From the NCBI RefSeq assembly GCF_902459465.1, contig NC_047066.1:7567047-7631046 (forward strand): a stretch of DNA of 64,000 nt, read 5' to 3'. The translations under genes and the position numbers were made by a program. The notes beneath the pieces were generated by a model. The model was not told the DNA's origin, did no database searches, and worked only from the letters and a program-made list of their open reading frames with translations. Shown here in pieces: positions 1 through 11,726 of the stretch. Within the stretch, counting starts at the first letter, position 1, and each line of letters begins with the position of its first letter. This DNA comes from Asterias rubens. Its lineage: Eukaryota; Echinodermata; Asteroidea; Forcipulatida; Asteriidae.

Positions 1-867
1 GGTTCAAGTCCTGCTTTGATTTTTCATTTCATTTCATTTTATTTGCCAGCAAACATGAAAAAACACATACATGTACTAAAAATTGCACATCAAAGATTTA
101 CAAGAAAAAGCAATACAATGGTTATAAAAAGAGAACAAAAAAAATACGTACAACACTAGAAAATTACTGAGAAACCTGGCTTGGCCGCGGGCAGATATAA
201 GGATTGTGTAGGAAACACCTCCTTATTCAACCCCAAAGTTACTTTAACATCTCACATGAAAATGCTCCGCGCAAAAACGTTGTATCTCCCTTTTAAGCAA
301 GAAACAATGTCTTGACAATTCCAAACACCCCCCAAGTGCTATTTCAGAAGATCCAACGCTTTCCACTGACGCAATGATAAGTTTGTTTTATTCAGCCTAA
401 AAGTTTCTCAACATTTCTCAATGCCGTTTCCTTTTAGCAGCATTCCCATCTTCCCTGGCTGTTTCTAAGTACAACTCTCTATAATCTTTAAAGTTCAGTA
501 CAATCCACTTGTCTATAAACAGGCATGTATATGCTTCGTTTTTGAAAGGGCAAGGGCACCAAGGTTTTTTCTCCTTGGTACAGGGCATCCTATAAGGAAA
601 TTGTAAATTTATACTAGAGCATTTCAAGGGCACCAAGGCAATGACCTGGGCCAATTTAAAAAAGCTGCTTAATATAAAAAAACTGCTTGAAATTCAGCAG
701 GGCACCAGTCACAACAGTGTAAACTCAATGTAATTTTGGCTGATAACCTGTTTATGATGTGAAGCAATACTTTTCTGTGCTAAGCAAGTTTGTGTGGTTA
801 CAGGCTTTTTAAAATTGGGCCCTGGGGGCCTTCGTGAAGCATCAGGCCTGGACAAAATTTCACTTAC
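1..867. repeat. Repeat-filled intron/left edge of RNF34-like gene
   Basis: No coding exon is visible here. Positions 1-200 look like the A/T-rich tail of an old element (TTTATTTGCCAGCAAACATG near 39). Positions about 395-647 are a dispersed repeat with the core GGGCACCAAGGCAATGACC; relatives lie at 14690-14840, 20280-20440, 22040-22105 and 24290-24420. Positions 648-822 form a 175-bp element with inverted ends (GGGCCAATTTAAAAA and its complement TTTTTAAAATTGGGCCC), of the same family as the insert at 52867-53045. The expected RING exon of the ligase was searched for on the minus strand and is not here. Confidence 0.6.
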
Positions 868-3800
868 CCCTTGCCCCGCCATACTGGAAGGGTCAGTCCG
901 GACAGGGTCACTCTGTCTCGTCCCTGGCTGATTATAACTAGACCCATGAGGGACGGACCGATCCACAGAGTCATGTCTGTGGGACACTGGAGTATCTGCC
1001 ATGGCCTCGTCTAGATTATTCACCGTGACCATGAAGGGACTGTTACTATGGGAGGACAAGTACTGTACAACTAGATCGACCAGCTCCTCCTTCTCACGAC
1101 AGGCCAGCGTGGAGATGTCCCTGGCTGCCAGGTACTGGCGTAGATCCTTTACCTTCAACGATAATAAAAAAAATCAAGGACTTTCATTTGGGTTCAATCT
1201 CTCTCCTCTTCACTCCTTAACTCTTCATGTTGGATGGCTTGTTTACTGCAAAATGTTTTTTTAATACAAAATTACAAAAAAATTTTTTTTAAAGAGTGTA
1301 ACTTTTGTAGGACAAAAAACACAATGTCCACAGATTTACACTAAACTTACACAGTTTGAAAATAATGATAGTAGAAAGCTTTCCCTGAAAATATTACATG
1401 CTGAGGTGCCGTAGCCCTGGCTACAGGGCAGTTAACGGTTGTATGGCTTCTGACTGGCACCCCCGAACAAAGACATTGACAAAATAGGGACACCGCCAAT
1501 ATAGGGCTAGATAGCTCAGTTGGTAGAGCGCCGGCACGTTAATCCGGAGGTCGTTGGTTCGAATCCCACTCTAGTCAATTCTTTGTTCAACCCCAAAATC
1601 ATTTCAAAAATTTACCCAGTCAGTTTCCCTTGTGGTTTATATTGAAAATAATGAGACAAAAATTATTTTAAGCATTTACAAAGGTTTTTTTCATGACATT
1701 GTTTTACTCATTTCTCAAAAACTACAGCACCTCAGTAAGTAATATTTGAAGGGAAGCTTTCCACTATCATTATCTTCAAACTCTGTAAGTTTGATGTAAA
1801 TCTATGGACATTAAATCCTTTAAGCCTGGAATTTTTTATAACAGCTGCACGTTTGTATCTTCCTGGTTATATATTATAGTCAGGCATGCCAATTTTTTTA
1901 GACCCATTTAAATACCACTTTGTAAGGGTTTTGATAGCCCTATATAGAGGACTCTTTCTCTGTACACAGATACAGAGTCCTAACTATTAAGGCACGTTTC
2001 TGGGCGGAAAATTTTCAAAGCTTCATAACTCAAATCTTACCTGCAACAAGCCACTAATTTCAACAGATTCACACTCCATGGCGGCATACATTTTTCTGCG
2101 GTGGGTTTTGGTCCTCACAAATCCGTCATTTTTGTGAAATAATGCAGCTCCCAACGTTAAAAAAATTCCCTTATTGATCATTTCTCAGTGTTGTCTGCTG
2201 CCGTGCATATGCGTATACATTCTCGTGCAAGATGCAAGACGCTTTAATTATTGGTCACTGTATCTTGACTGCACAGCGTTAACGCGCAAACGCAACGCAA
2301 GATTTGTGCGTCTTGCGTCTTGCAAACACGGCAGACTGTGAGAGTACTGGGATGGGAATGGGAATTCCTTAACGTTGGGAGCTGCATTATTTCATGAAAA
2401 TGACAGATTTGTGAAGAATTATGACAATCAAAACCCACCGCAGAAAAATGTATGCTGTCATGGAATGTGAATCTGTTGAAATTATTGGCTTCTTGCAGGT
2501 AAGATTTGAGTTATGAAGCTTTGAAAATTGTCCGCCCCAGAAATGTACCCTGATATCCAGGACATCACTGTAGTACAATACCAAAGTGTAAGGCCGCCAG
2601 GGCTAGGGTTTTACAAAGTGATGAATAGCAATCAGATGCCAAAAACTCTATAGCCTTAGCAAAAACAAAGTGACTGGATTCTTTTATGTTTACATTACAC
2701 AATAAACACCATCACTGGCCTTCGTCCCAGACCGGGACTTGATCCCCACACTCTGCTGATCAGGAACACCAGAGCTCTTGTCAGGTGCACTTGACTGCTC
2801 TGTCATGACATTTTAGGCCGTGTCCGAAATGATAACCTTGGCTACAACTACGACTAGACCGCACACGCCTGCCCATTCTTCAACACTGGCAGACGCGCTG
2901 ATCTAGCCGAAGCTGTAGCCAAAGTCGCCGTTTTGGACCAGACTAAAGTAAAGTATACCCATTGAAGAGAGATCATCTTTACCTTGATTTGCATAAGTTG
3001 ACTCCGGTCCTGAGACCCAGTGAACATGCAGCATGTCTTACAGCTCCGCCGAGGCTCCTTACGGATGCAGTTTGAACAGAAGAGCTTTGAGCAGTCCAGG
3101 CACTTATACTGAGCAGAGGGAATAAATCGTAAACAAAATAGTCATTCAATTGTTATAAAAAAACCAAAATATCGACAGGAGTGATAAGACTACCAAATTT
3201 AGAAAGCTAAGTATTTAATAAACAAAACAAAATTGGGTAAGCATTTTAATTCAATTCAATAAAAAAAAAACTTTAATCATCCTCAACGGGCAATTACATC
3301 AGTTGGCCAGCTCCATATAAAAACATTAACAGTGAGGATGAACAATTTTAGTTCAGGTTTTCAGAAAATTTTTCATTTAAGGTTTAAACTTAAATGTTCT
3401 TTGAAAAAGTTGGACCAACGCAAAGTTTGGGAAGTCAACTTTGCACTTTTCTTTGCAGTTCTTGTTTATAGAAATTATTTTAACTACATGTTAAGAGCAT
3501 TAAGCAGTCCCTGCACTTATACTGCACAAAGGGAATACATCGTACAAAATATATAATTATAATAATAGTGGCTTTTTATATAGAACTCATAATAATAATA
3601 ACAACCATATTTCTATAGCGCCTAACACCTCCAAAGGAAAGTCTGTTAGCGCTCAGAGGAAAACAAAAGAATATTTAAGTATATGAAGATTTGAATAGAT
3701 CTGTTTTGAGAAGAGTCTTGAAACTTGAGATCGTGGTGGCTTGTTTGATGTGTAGAGGGAGATTGTTCCATAAGTGAGGAGCAGCAAACTGATAACTACG

Positions 3801-4551
3801 TTGACCATATGCTTTGGTGGTAACTTAAGGAATAACGAGGGTGTCTTTGTTAGCAGAACAGAGGTTTCTAGTAGGAGTGTATGGAGTTAGTAGATCTTTC
3901 AGGTAAGTTGGTCCACTTCCACGACTGCATTGAAATGTTTGAAGGAGAATTTTGAAGATGATGCGAGAATGAATAAGAAGCCAATGGAGAGATTGCAAGG
4001 CTGGAGTAATTGAATCGCGTTTCCTTAACCGGGTGATGGGACGAGCCGCAGAGTTTTGAATGAGGTGGTGTTTTCTGAGCTGTGAGTCGGGCAATCCATA
4101 GATAAGACTATTGCAGTAATCGAGATGACAAGTTACAAAGGCATGGATGAGCTTTTCTGCTGTAGTTTTATTTATGAACTGGCAAATTTGATACCCATCC
4201 CTCAGTGACGCTCAAGGCGCTTTAACAATAAGTATTTTTCCATTAAGCCATTGTGGAGCTACGCTCCCGAAACTATGAGGTATTTTTATTTGCAATACAA
4301 GAATTACATTGGAAATAATTACAGTCTACTCACCTTCCTCTTAAAAATTGTAAAATTAGCTGAGCACAATTCACACACCATGACGCTACTATCAAACTCC
4401 TCCTGAAGCGAGACCGACGAGCGCGTACTAGTGCCGCTGCGGGGACGGCCGGCGCTCCGTGGGCGGGGGGACTGGGTCTGGACAAATGTTCCGCTGAAAT
4501 TTGACGACCCCTGTGCCAATTTTGTAGCACCTGAACCCATGGAACGCAATC
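868..4551 (-). CDS. RNF34: RNF34/rififylin-like E3 ubiquitin ligase, partial (3' exons off window)
   Basis: Three minus-strand exons are visible: 4551-4334, 3108-2983 and 1152-868. Each is bounded by AG/GT sites and all junctions are phase 0. The first carries MGSGATKLAQ and the first zinc pair (VCELCSANFTIFKRK). The second carries YKCLDCSKLFCSNCIRKEP and CKTCCMF, completing a FYVE-like double zinc finger. The third continues QIK|VKDLRQYLAARDIST and ACREKEELVDLV, the SAP-like segment that follows the finger in RNF34 and RFFL (CARP-1/2), then a Ser/Pro-rich linker ending MAGQG. Family members are RING E3 ligases that act in apoptosis and endosomal signalling. The C-terminal RING lies left of position 1. 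The ATG at 4540 is the first in-frame Met after an acceptor at 4552-4554, so an upstream non-coding or short coding exon is likely; I could not place it. RNF34 and RFFL cannot be told apart here, and an invertebrate may have only one. The introns are stuffed with MITEs. Confidence 0.88.
1291..1817. mobile_element. Fold-back element F1 split by a tRNA-type SINE
   Basis: The left arm (about 1291-1410) and right arm (about 1655-1817) are inverted copies, sharing AATGATAGTAGAAAGCTTTC-type sequence and ACTACAGCACCTCAG. The same element, without the central insert, is at 44873-45226, and its left half recurs in each unit of the 1.61-kb array. The centre here is displaced by about 170 bp holding a tRNA-like sequence. 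Confidence 0.75.
1440..1600 (+). mobile_element. tRNA-derived SINE with degenerate Asn-like head
   Basis: 1503-1576 folds almost like a tRNA. The acceptor arms GGCTAGA/TCTAGTC pair with one G-T, the D arm is GCTCAGTTGGTAGAGC, and the B box is GGTTCGAATCC. The anticodon stem has a mismatch and position 33 is C instead of U, so a working tRNA is unlikely. The 3' tail (CAATTCTTTGTTCAACCCC) recurs inverted at 26345-26365, which supports a SINE rather than a tRNA gene. Confidence 0.6.
1912..2621. mobile_element. Large fold-back element F2 (about 710 bp, arms about 300 bp)
   Basis: The left arm from CACTTTGTAAGGGTTTTGA pairs with the right end CTAGGGTTTTACAAAGTGAT. Inside, 2010-2165 (AAAGCTTCATAACTCAAATC to GCAGCTCCCAACGTTAA) is the near-perfect complement of 2370-2535. 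No transposase is present. It lies in the RNF34-like intron. Confidence 0.75.
2705..2815 (-). mobile_element. tRNA-derived SINE fragment (family S1)
   Basis: GACCGGGACTTGATCCCCAC, then CTCTGCTGATCAGGAACACC and AGAGCTCTTGTCAG. This is the minus-strand tRNA-like head shared with copies at 31595-31790 and 36150-36340. Confidence 0.6.
3570..4215 (-). mobile_element. LINE 3' fragment with reverse-transcriptase C-terminus
   Basis: Minus-strand translation of 3825-4094 gives LIQNSAARPITRLRK, LQSLHWLLIHSRIIFKIL and GPTYLKDLLTPY. This is the C-terminal signature of non-LTR retrotransposon reverse transcriptases (CR1/L2-like). The 3' end runs into ATAGCGCC and an AATAATAATAA microsatellite near 3590, typical of such tails. 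The copy is 5'-truncated and sits between two RNF34-like exons. Confidence 0.75.
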
Positions 4552-4726
4552 CTGAAAAAATAAAACAAAACAAAAACAGTGTAAGTTTTTTAGAATGAAC
4601 CAGGACAGGCTCTCAGAACTAAAATATTTATTCAGCGAGAGTAGAAACTGGGCTTTTATGTAACCTTGAATTAGGCTCTGTGCTATGTTGAAAAACCATG
4701 CAAATGTACACTATTCCAAAAGTGAT

Positions 4727-5192
4727 GTTGGAGCCAAAGCCAAAGCCAAATCCAAAGCCAGAGCCCAAACTGGAGCCCAAGCCAGAATATTTATAAGCAA
4801 GATCCCAAGCCAAAGCCCATGCCCAAGCCAAAGCCAAATCCAAAGTCAGAGCCCAAGCCTGAGCCCAAGCCAATGCCAGTGCCCAAACTAGAGCCTAAAC
4901 TAGAGCCCAACCCAGAGTCCAAGCTAGAGCCCAATCCTGAGCCCAAGCCGGAGCCCTATCCAGAACATAAGCAAGATCCATAGCCGAAGCCCATCCCCAA
5001 ATCGGAGCCTACATGCAAGTCAAAGCCCAAGCCTGAGCTCAAACTAGAGCCCAAACTAGAGCCCAAACTAGAGCCCAAACTAGAGCCCAAACTAGAACCC
5101 TACGCTGAGTCAAAGCAAGAACCCAATTCTGAGCCCAAGCCGGAGCCCAAGGCAGAACAGGAGCCCAAGCCAGAGCCCAAGTTGGTTGCCTT
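4727..5192 (+). repeat. Degenerate 6/12-bp minisatellite
   Basis: Tandem variants of GAGCCCAAGCCA, GAGCCCAAACTA and AAAGCC fill about 465 bp. All reading frames are low-complexity, so open frames here are artefacts. It lies about 175 bp upstream of the first visible RNF34-like exon. Confidence 0.85.
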
Positions 5193-5274
5193 GCCACCTA
5201 AGCCGAGGTTTGGAAACCACAGTAATTACAAAACTTCAATAATTACCAGTTTCTCCCATGCAGTGATTTCTTAC

Positions 5275-5571
5275 CATAGAGTTATATATAAGAAATAGAG
5301 GGCGCACTGGCCTATATACGCGCCCCGGCATGCGCGCAGGCGGCCATTTTCTAAGTTGACAAAACAGCCACCTCACAGCGTGTGTTTGTGCGGCCATTTT
5401 GTAAGTTGAACAAACAGCATCGCCTGAGCGTTCAATAAAAAAAACTCAAACGTGTATTTCATATCCAACGCGCGTACAGAATGGCGCGTTTGTCATCTTG
5501 CGGTCCCATCGCGTTTGTGCAAGCAGCACCACCAGTGCGCCCTCTAGTTCTTATATATAACGCTATGTGTC
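5275..5571. mobile_element. MITE with about 36-bp terminal inverted repeats
   Basis: The ends are ATAGAGTTATATATAAGAAA followed by TAGAGGGCGCACTGG, and the complement CCAGTGCGCCCTCTAG then TTCTTATATATAACGCTAT. The middle holds a short direct repeat (GCGGCCATTTT.TAAGTTGA at 5340 and 5390). There is no coding capacity. Confidence 0.85.
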
Positions 5572-6901
5572 TTACCAATGTAGGATTTCTTACAATGTAC
5601 CAATAGCTCAGTACCACAGAGCTGTAAATGCCATTTTCATACTCTTAGGCAAAATGCCAGTGACTACATTTAACTGCGCAATAAAATGTTTTTCTTGAAT
5701 ATTTAATGTAAAAGGTATGCAGGGGGTAATCATACATTTGCATTATGCACAGTTTATTCATAACTTCACATAGTATAGCAGTGAGGTCTTTGTTAATAAA
5801 GAGACTTGGACAAAACAGAGACTTTAAAACTGATTTATATGTTAATTTCATCCAATGACTAGGGTTGACAAACAATAACAGTTCACAAATGAGGAGTAAA
5901 CAGGACTCAAAAGGTCAATTTTTAATAGTGGAGAAAAGGTCTCTAACCTCATGTTAAATTGGCGTGATATGACAATGTATTTAATATTGATACCCTTCCA
6001 GTGCAAGTTTTTTAAACATGACCCCAAAAATCTTATGATGTCACATTTGAAATATTGTGAGTCTGACAGTTTGGTACAAGGAATTTCCAATGATCATACC
6101 AGAATTTCACTGATATTCAATTGAAAATAGCATTAAATTAGACATTTTTTGAAGAAAAATAACTCCTGATGTGGAATGTACAGACCCATGTTTAATTTTG
6201 ACATTCATTGACGTCATGTTTCAAATTTCACTCTGATCCTGAATGATATAAAATAAAATGACATTTTAGACTGAACTTGACCTTGATGGCACTCTTTACA
6301 CAAAGGTAAATAATGCATTCGTACAGTCCATTCATATGCATGATAGTAGATGTACTTTTCGCCATGAATTACCATCAAGTCTTTATCATAAATGTATTGT
6401 GTAAAACAACAGATCTCCCGAACAATACAGAATTTCCAATCCATTAATATGTTAAGTCGACATTACCAACTTCCTGGGTGAACAAATGAAGACAGCAAAA
6501 TCCCTCACAATATTCATCTACAATCCCTATAGACATGACAGTGCTGAGGGTTCGGTAAGCCAGCTCTAAAACACAATTAGTATAAATGTACTATGTAATA
6601 CTTGTACTACCTACAAAGATAAAATCCTCAGAAACTCCTACGCAGGTTGAAGCAACTTTTCCGAACTGCATGTTTTAAGAACCATGATTAGTGTAGGAGT
6701 TGCTTGTCTACTTGAAAATGTCAAAGTCAAACTTACTCTCTGAAACGTAAAGCTTGCATGGCAAAAAAGGTAAAGTGAGGGTAGTTTGCGGAGACACCAT
6801 TGTAAGCAAAATCTCATTTGAGCAGTGGTGGGCCACCACTGGTGGCTCTGAGAAGAGTTGGTGGTACTTGACACTTTGACCAGTAAACTCCCAAAGACTA
6901 T
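5572..6901. other. Gene-free stretch
   Basis: A/T-rich. I see no conserved protein signature on either strand and no clear repeat boundary. A first exon or promoter of the RNF34-like gene could be hidden here. Confidence 0.4.
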
Positions 6902-7058
6902 GGCCCTTTTTCAAACCACGGCTTCAGCTTGAGGCTTCGTTCTCTTGCCCGAGCGTGTATATATGCAAAGTACGCGCAAATTGTCAAAACAACCAGCGAG
7001 GCCAAGCTAGCCTGAGCTAATTCCAAAGCCGCCGTTTCTAAAAGGGCCTTAGAGAGCA
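6902..7058. mobile_element. MITE M4 (GGCCCTTTT ends)
   Basis: 157 bp between GGCCCTTTTTCAAACCACGG and the complement CCGCCGTTTCTAAAAGGGCC. A truncated second copy lies at 59669-59812, inside a broken lectin gene. Confidence 0.75.
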
Positions 7059-10000
7059 TACTGGTTGAAACACCGAGTACCAACTACCTTTTCTCATAGT
7101 CACACTACTAAAAAATAGACTTGTTTACACGGAGTTCCTCATTCCTCTCTGAAGACATGGTCACCAGCGATTTTTGATGCCTAATGAAGCTTCAGTTGAA
7201 CAGGAATTTTCAACAATCAAAGTTTAGAATCTCTAATGCCGCATATTATGTACACCAACCATAGAGTTAACAATGCAGAGAATGACAGGTTCTACACAAC
7301 TCTTATGATTATGACTTATCTCTTATGATAAGAGAACCAACAACTTTACACAGTCTATCAACATTGACCCTCGCAGTTTTCGCAAGTTAAGAATTTGAAA
7401 TTCACCACAGTAAAAATAACCGATATAATAAACTTTCAAGCAAAAACTTCTCACATACATATGAATGGCTCAGGAAGAAAAAGAACACACAGTAAACATA
7501 CATTTGACAAGTATTTAGGGATGACCCAGGATGGACTATAATGAAAGAATGCCAGCAGGACTTGGTGGAGTCTAATGCATCTAGGTGTGGTATTGCATGG
7601 ATATTGAACTGAATGATGGGAAGTCCCCCAAAGTGTTGCAATAGTCTGGGTAATTTATTTCCCTATGAAAGCAACACAAAGGTTGTTCCATGGAAACTGG
7701 CCATTGGGCTTTGAAGCTATCATACAAAACAAATAAATCAAACCAGTAGTTTTATACAAACATACAATTAATCCGGGAAAAACATTTCCTCAGATGATAT
7801 ACATAAGCCAGTCAATAACTTTATTTTTGTTAGGGATGTATCGTCACAGCCAAGTGGTCTTAGTCTAGACCAGATTACCAAAAAGGGCTCTAGTTAAGGA
7901 AGTGAGCGGCATTTTTGAGTAAAAGTTGGTAACATACCTGATTTAACTAATTTGGGGGTGCTGAATCCGAAAATGGTGGATACCAAGGCTAATTTTTAGT
8001 CCTTCACCCTGAAAAATCAAATTTAAAACAATACAGAAAACCTAGCAGACGACGGACTTCTCACGTGAAAAATAGTCAGGTTCTGCTGTGGTTCCATATT
8101 GATGTTGTCAGGATACCATACAGGGCAGGTACCCGGGTGAAGGTCAGGTATCCGTCACAAACTTTTGATTGTACTGGATAGATCTACAACCAAATTGCAC
8201 TTTCAGAAGGACCAACGGGTGCTTTCAATGTCAATTTGAAAGTATTTTAGTTGGGGTTTTTCTAATAAAGAGTTATTTACTATTTGAACATAATTTCTCT
8301 GTTGTTAAAAGCACAAACCGTTGATTACTTTCTCTTATAATGTAGGCCTATATACACTACTTAAGCAGGTAGGCCTACCAGGTGTAGTCTAGACTCAACA
8401 ATGATACTTCATGGCTTAAAATTATCTTACCAGTAAAAAAAAAATTTAATTAAAGGATTTTAAAGTAACTAATTTTTTGATTACAATTCTCCCTCGTTTT
8501 AAAAAGTATTCTCAACAGTTTACGAACCAATCTAACTGTAATTGTAGGCTAACAATTGAAAAAAATCCAGTTTGTTTGCCCTCATAATATGGCAGTAGGC
8601 AACCTGGCTTTCAGAACATAAACTACATGTATGCACCATGCAACCTTTTTTACAAAAAGAGGGACCTTGTATTGTGTACATAAAATACTATTTCCTGGCA
8701 AACAAGACTGATCATAATGTGGGTAATTGATTATGAGTATTTTGGAGAGAACCTGCACCACAGTAATTAGCACTGGTCCCATATGTTTCATACAGTGCTA
8801 CAAGCAGAAAGTATTGTTTCACAATTTTTAGCTGAGCAAAAAAGAGCAGGATAATACCAGTTCCAGATTGTAAAAGTGAATTTGTATTTTGGCTGGTAAC
8901 CTTATTCTGGCAAGCATCATTTTGTTGTGCTTCCATACCTACATGTATAGCTGCAAAAAAAAAAAGCTATATGAAATTGAGCCCTTGTTGCAAGCATCAG
9001 AGCCAAATAAGAGAGTTGCGGTAACTTGTGATTACAAGACTTTTTCTTTGTGTGTAAAAAAATATGAATTGGCGCCAGACTAGTCCGCCTACTGGGTTGT
9101 ATTTGGACTGAAAATGGCATCCATCAAATACGACTACGTGACCCCAAAAAAACTTGTACCTCACTATGTCACAAGTTCACAACTGTCTCAAAACACAGCT
9201 GCCGGCACGCACATATACATATGTAGTAAGCGATTATGTTCCCATCTCCACAGACACACAAACAAATTGAATCACCAGCAATCTGTGTTAATGTTCTTGT
9301 TGGGGGAATAGGGGAATCCAACAAAGCATGGTGTGATTTCATCACAGCTGTACTAATAACATACTCAGGGTTCTACATTGTAGCAGCGGGGGTCGCACTC
9401 AGAATTATCTGAACATCACTGGGCAGATTTTTATCTTTTACACACCTGACACCACAGATTATAAGAAATAAAACAATACAATCTGTATCTTTTTAGAAAC
9501 ACACAGCCCATAGGTTTACTGCGACCTGATTATATGTTTTTGTTGACCTTTGAACCTGTTTCCTGCTGCCTTTGTCAGCAATTAAAGGATGATTTCATGC
9601 ACAAACGCACGGTTTTCCAGGTTAAAAGGAGAATCGGGCAAGTATGGCAACTGAATGCGTTGATGCCCAGCATGCCATTGGGGTATCATGTCCAAGTAAA
9701 ATCCCAAGGGGGCACTGTTTAAATAAAAGACTTCCTACATGTTATTTGAACCATGGAGGGTTCTACCTCCATGTTTGAACAGAGCAATCTACTCGTATTG
9801 GATGACTGGACACGCTGGAGTACGATTACCCTAAGGAATCCTAGTAAAATGTGGTTATAGTAGACCAAATATTATGAAACACCTGCATTGGCATAAAAAC
9901 CATTGTTATAATGATTGATTATAACAAAGGGCAATTAGTGTACTGAACTTTTTCCCTTATTTGCAACACGTTTGGATTGGCATTGCTATTCAACCACAGG

Positions 10001-10427
10001 GTGATTAGTTGTTGGTTGCCATAAACACCCTCCAACAATGATCAATAAATAACGAAGCTTCTCAAAAATTTGGCTCATTCTAGGCGCAATTTTTTAAAAT
10101 TCTATTCCAGATCAGTAGTGTGGCCTCTATTGCAAACCCAAAGAAGTTTTTAAAGAGTTTTTCAACAAAAACCATTTTTTTTCTTCAAATAATGATCAAT
10201 GTCGCAGACAAACTTGAGTCAAGCTGTCATTTAGTTTATTTGTCAATGATATTTGGCACCTTATTTTATTTAGGTTTGTTGGTTTATACGATGTTATTCT
10301 TCACATCAACAAAAATTGGTCATGTGAGAAGTAATTTAATTATGTGGTTACTGAAAAGTTGAAAGGAGCGGGAACTGGTCAATGATCCGGAACTGGTCAA
10401 ATGACTGTACCAGTACACTAGCCTACA
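7059..10427. other. Gene-free stretch
   Basis: More than 3 kb, A/T-rich. No open frame has recognisable family features. 9754-9778 holds a CCATGGAGG...CCTCCATG hairpin related to the perfect palindrome at 56666. Confidence 0.4.
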
Positions 10428-10514
10428 TTGTTGGGCTGTAATAGCTCTCTTTTAAGACTTGGGCTGTTATATGGCTCATCAAGGTTAACAAAGAGCAATA
10501 TAACAGCCCAACAA
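10428..10514. mobile_element. Short fold-back (TTGTTGGGCTGT ends)
   Basis: TTGTTGGGCTGTAATAGCTC is the near complement of GAGCAATATAACAGCCCAAC, giving an 87-bp hairpin. Confidence 0.55.
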
Positions 10515-11194
10515 GGTGGGCTATGATCACACTGCCCAGGGCTACACTAAGTACATGTACATGTAGTAAGTTCGCATGCTCTGAAGTCTAACTTCTGATT
10601 TGACCCAATAAATAGTGCCAATACATACACTGGACTCCCCCCCAATTCTCGGCCCCACGCCCAAGTCTCTCCAGGAGAAGAAATAATTTTTCTAATAGAA
10701 AACCATGTTTATATGCCAATTATTTTCTCCAAGATTTGTCACTTATCTTTGGGAGCTCATTTTTGAAGAATACATTTACTTGAAAATGTGCCTGCTCATT
10801 TTGGTGTAATTTTATGAAAACTTTCACAGCTTAACATCGCTAGAAACATCAGAGGTGCCATGATTTTTATCGATGCGCATGATCACAAGGGAGCAGATGC
10901 GCATGATCACAAAGGAGCATTGGAGTTCAGACAACTCATCTGTCAGGCAACTTGACCGGTAAGACAACTCAAAAATTTAGAAAAAAGGAATCTAGCGCCC
11001 CAGTAACTGCGTCTAATTTATAATATTGCAAATATAATAACCAACCACATACTCTTCATCATACTGCCTGTGATACTGTTGGTGATGGTTTTACGATGAT
11101 ATTTTGTGAGACCGGGATAGTGATTTGTCAAAAACCTTATCATGAATTGTTCCTTCCTGATCCTTTCTCCTACTCTGTAAAAATAAACCTGCAT

Positions 11195-11445
11195 TCATAA
11201 ATACCTCAGACAGTTTCGCTGTTCCTATTGGTGGAGAGCGCGTCACGTGGGTGTGTATAAACCTTTGTAAATGACCAGTAAAAAGTGTTGAAACATGGGC
11301 GTGACACGCGAGCTTGCACCTGTGCTTAGAAGACAGTTTCGTCATCCCTATTGGTCGAGAGCAACGGCAGGAACAGCTGTGCCACATCACGCGATACGCA
11401 CGACGCGCACAGCATTCCCTTATAAAAGGAGTTATTTACCCGAGG
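11195..11445 (+). repeat. Direct repeat carrying CCAAT-type and TATA-type motifs
   Basis: GACAGTTTCG...CCTATTGG..GAGAGC occurs twice (about 11210 and 11332). Each copy holds an inverted CCAAT box; a TATAAAAGG lies at about 11422. It looks promoter-like, but no gene follows that I can recognise, so it may be the internal promoter of a dead transposon. Confidence 0.4.
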
Positions 11446-11606
11446 CCCTTACCATTTCATAGCTTTAGGGGTGTTGTGTTGAAAGAAATCATTGAACATT
11501 TAATGAATTATAATTTTTGCATTTATTTTGTTTTTTGGCCAAAAAGTGTTGATGTTTTTTGACCGAAAAGGTATTTATGAATGGGAATCAAAGTGTGTTG
11601 AATCAG

Positions 11607-11726
11607 TTTTCAACTAGGTTTACTACCGCCGAGGCTTGGTTCTTGATAATTTACCTCGACTTTGCCTCGGTAAAATTATCAAGAACCAGGCCTCGTTGGG
11701 TTTTAATTAACCACTAGTTGAAAACC
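11607..11726. mobile_element. 120-bp fold-back element
   Basis: TTTTCAACTAG and CTAGTTGAAAA are the ends. GGTTCTTGATAATTTACC pairs with GGTAAAATTATCAAGAACC in the middle. Confidence 0.7.

Noticed and set aside
1503-1576. Functional tRNA-Asn gene
   Set aside because: C at position 33, a mismatched anticodon stem and a SINE-type tail shared with another locus point to a SINE head.
4628-4891. Frames rich in Ala-Trp/Leu or Lys-Ala/Ser repeats
   Set aside because: Low-complexity translation of the 6/12-bp minisatellite.
6898-7083. Minus-strand frame with a hydrophobic segment resembling a membrane protein
   Set aside because: Coincides with MITE M4; the same sequence recurs at 59669-59812.
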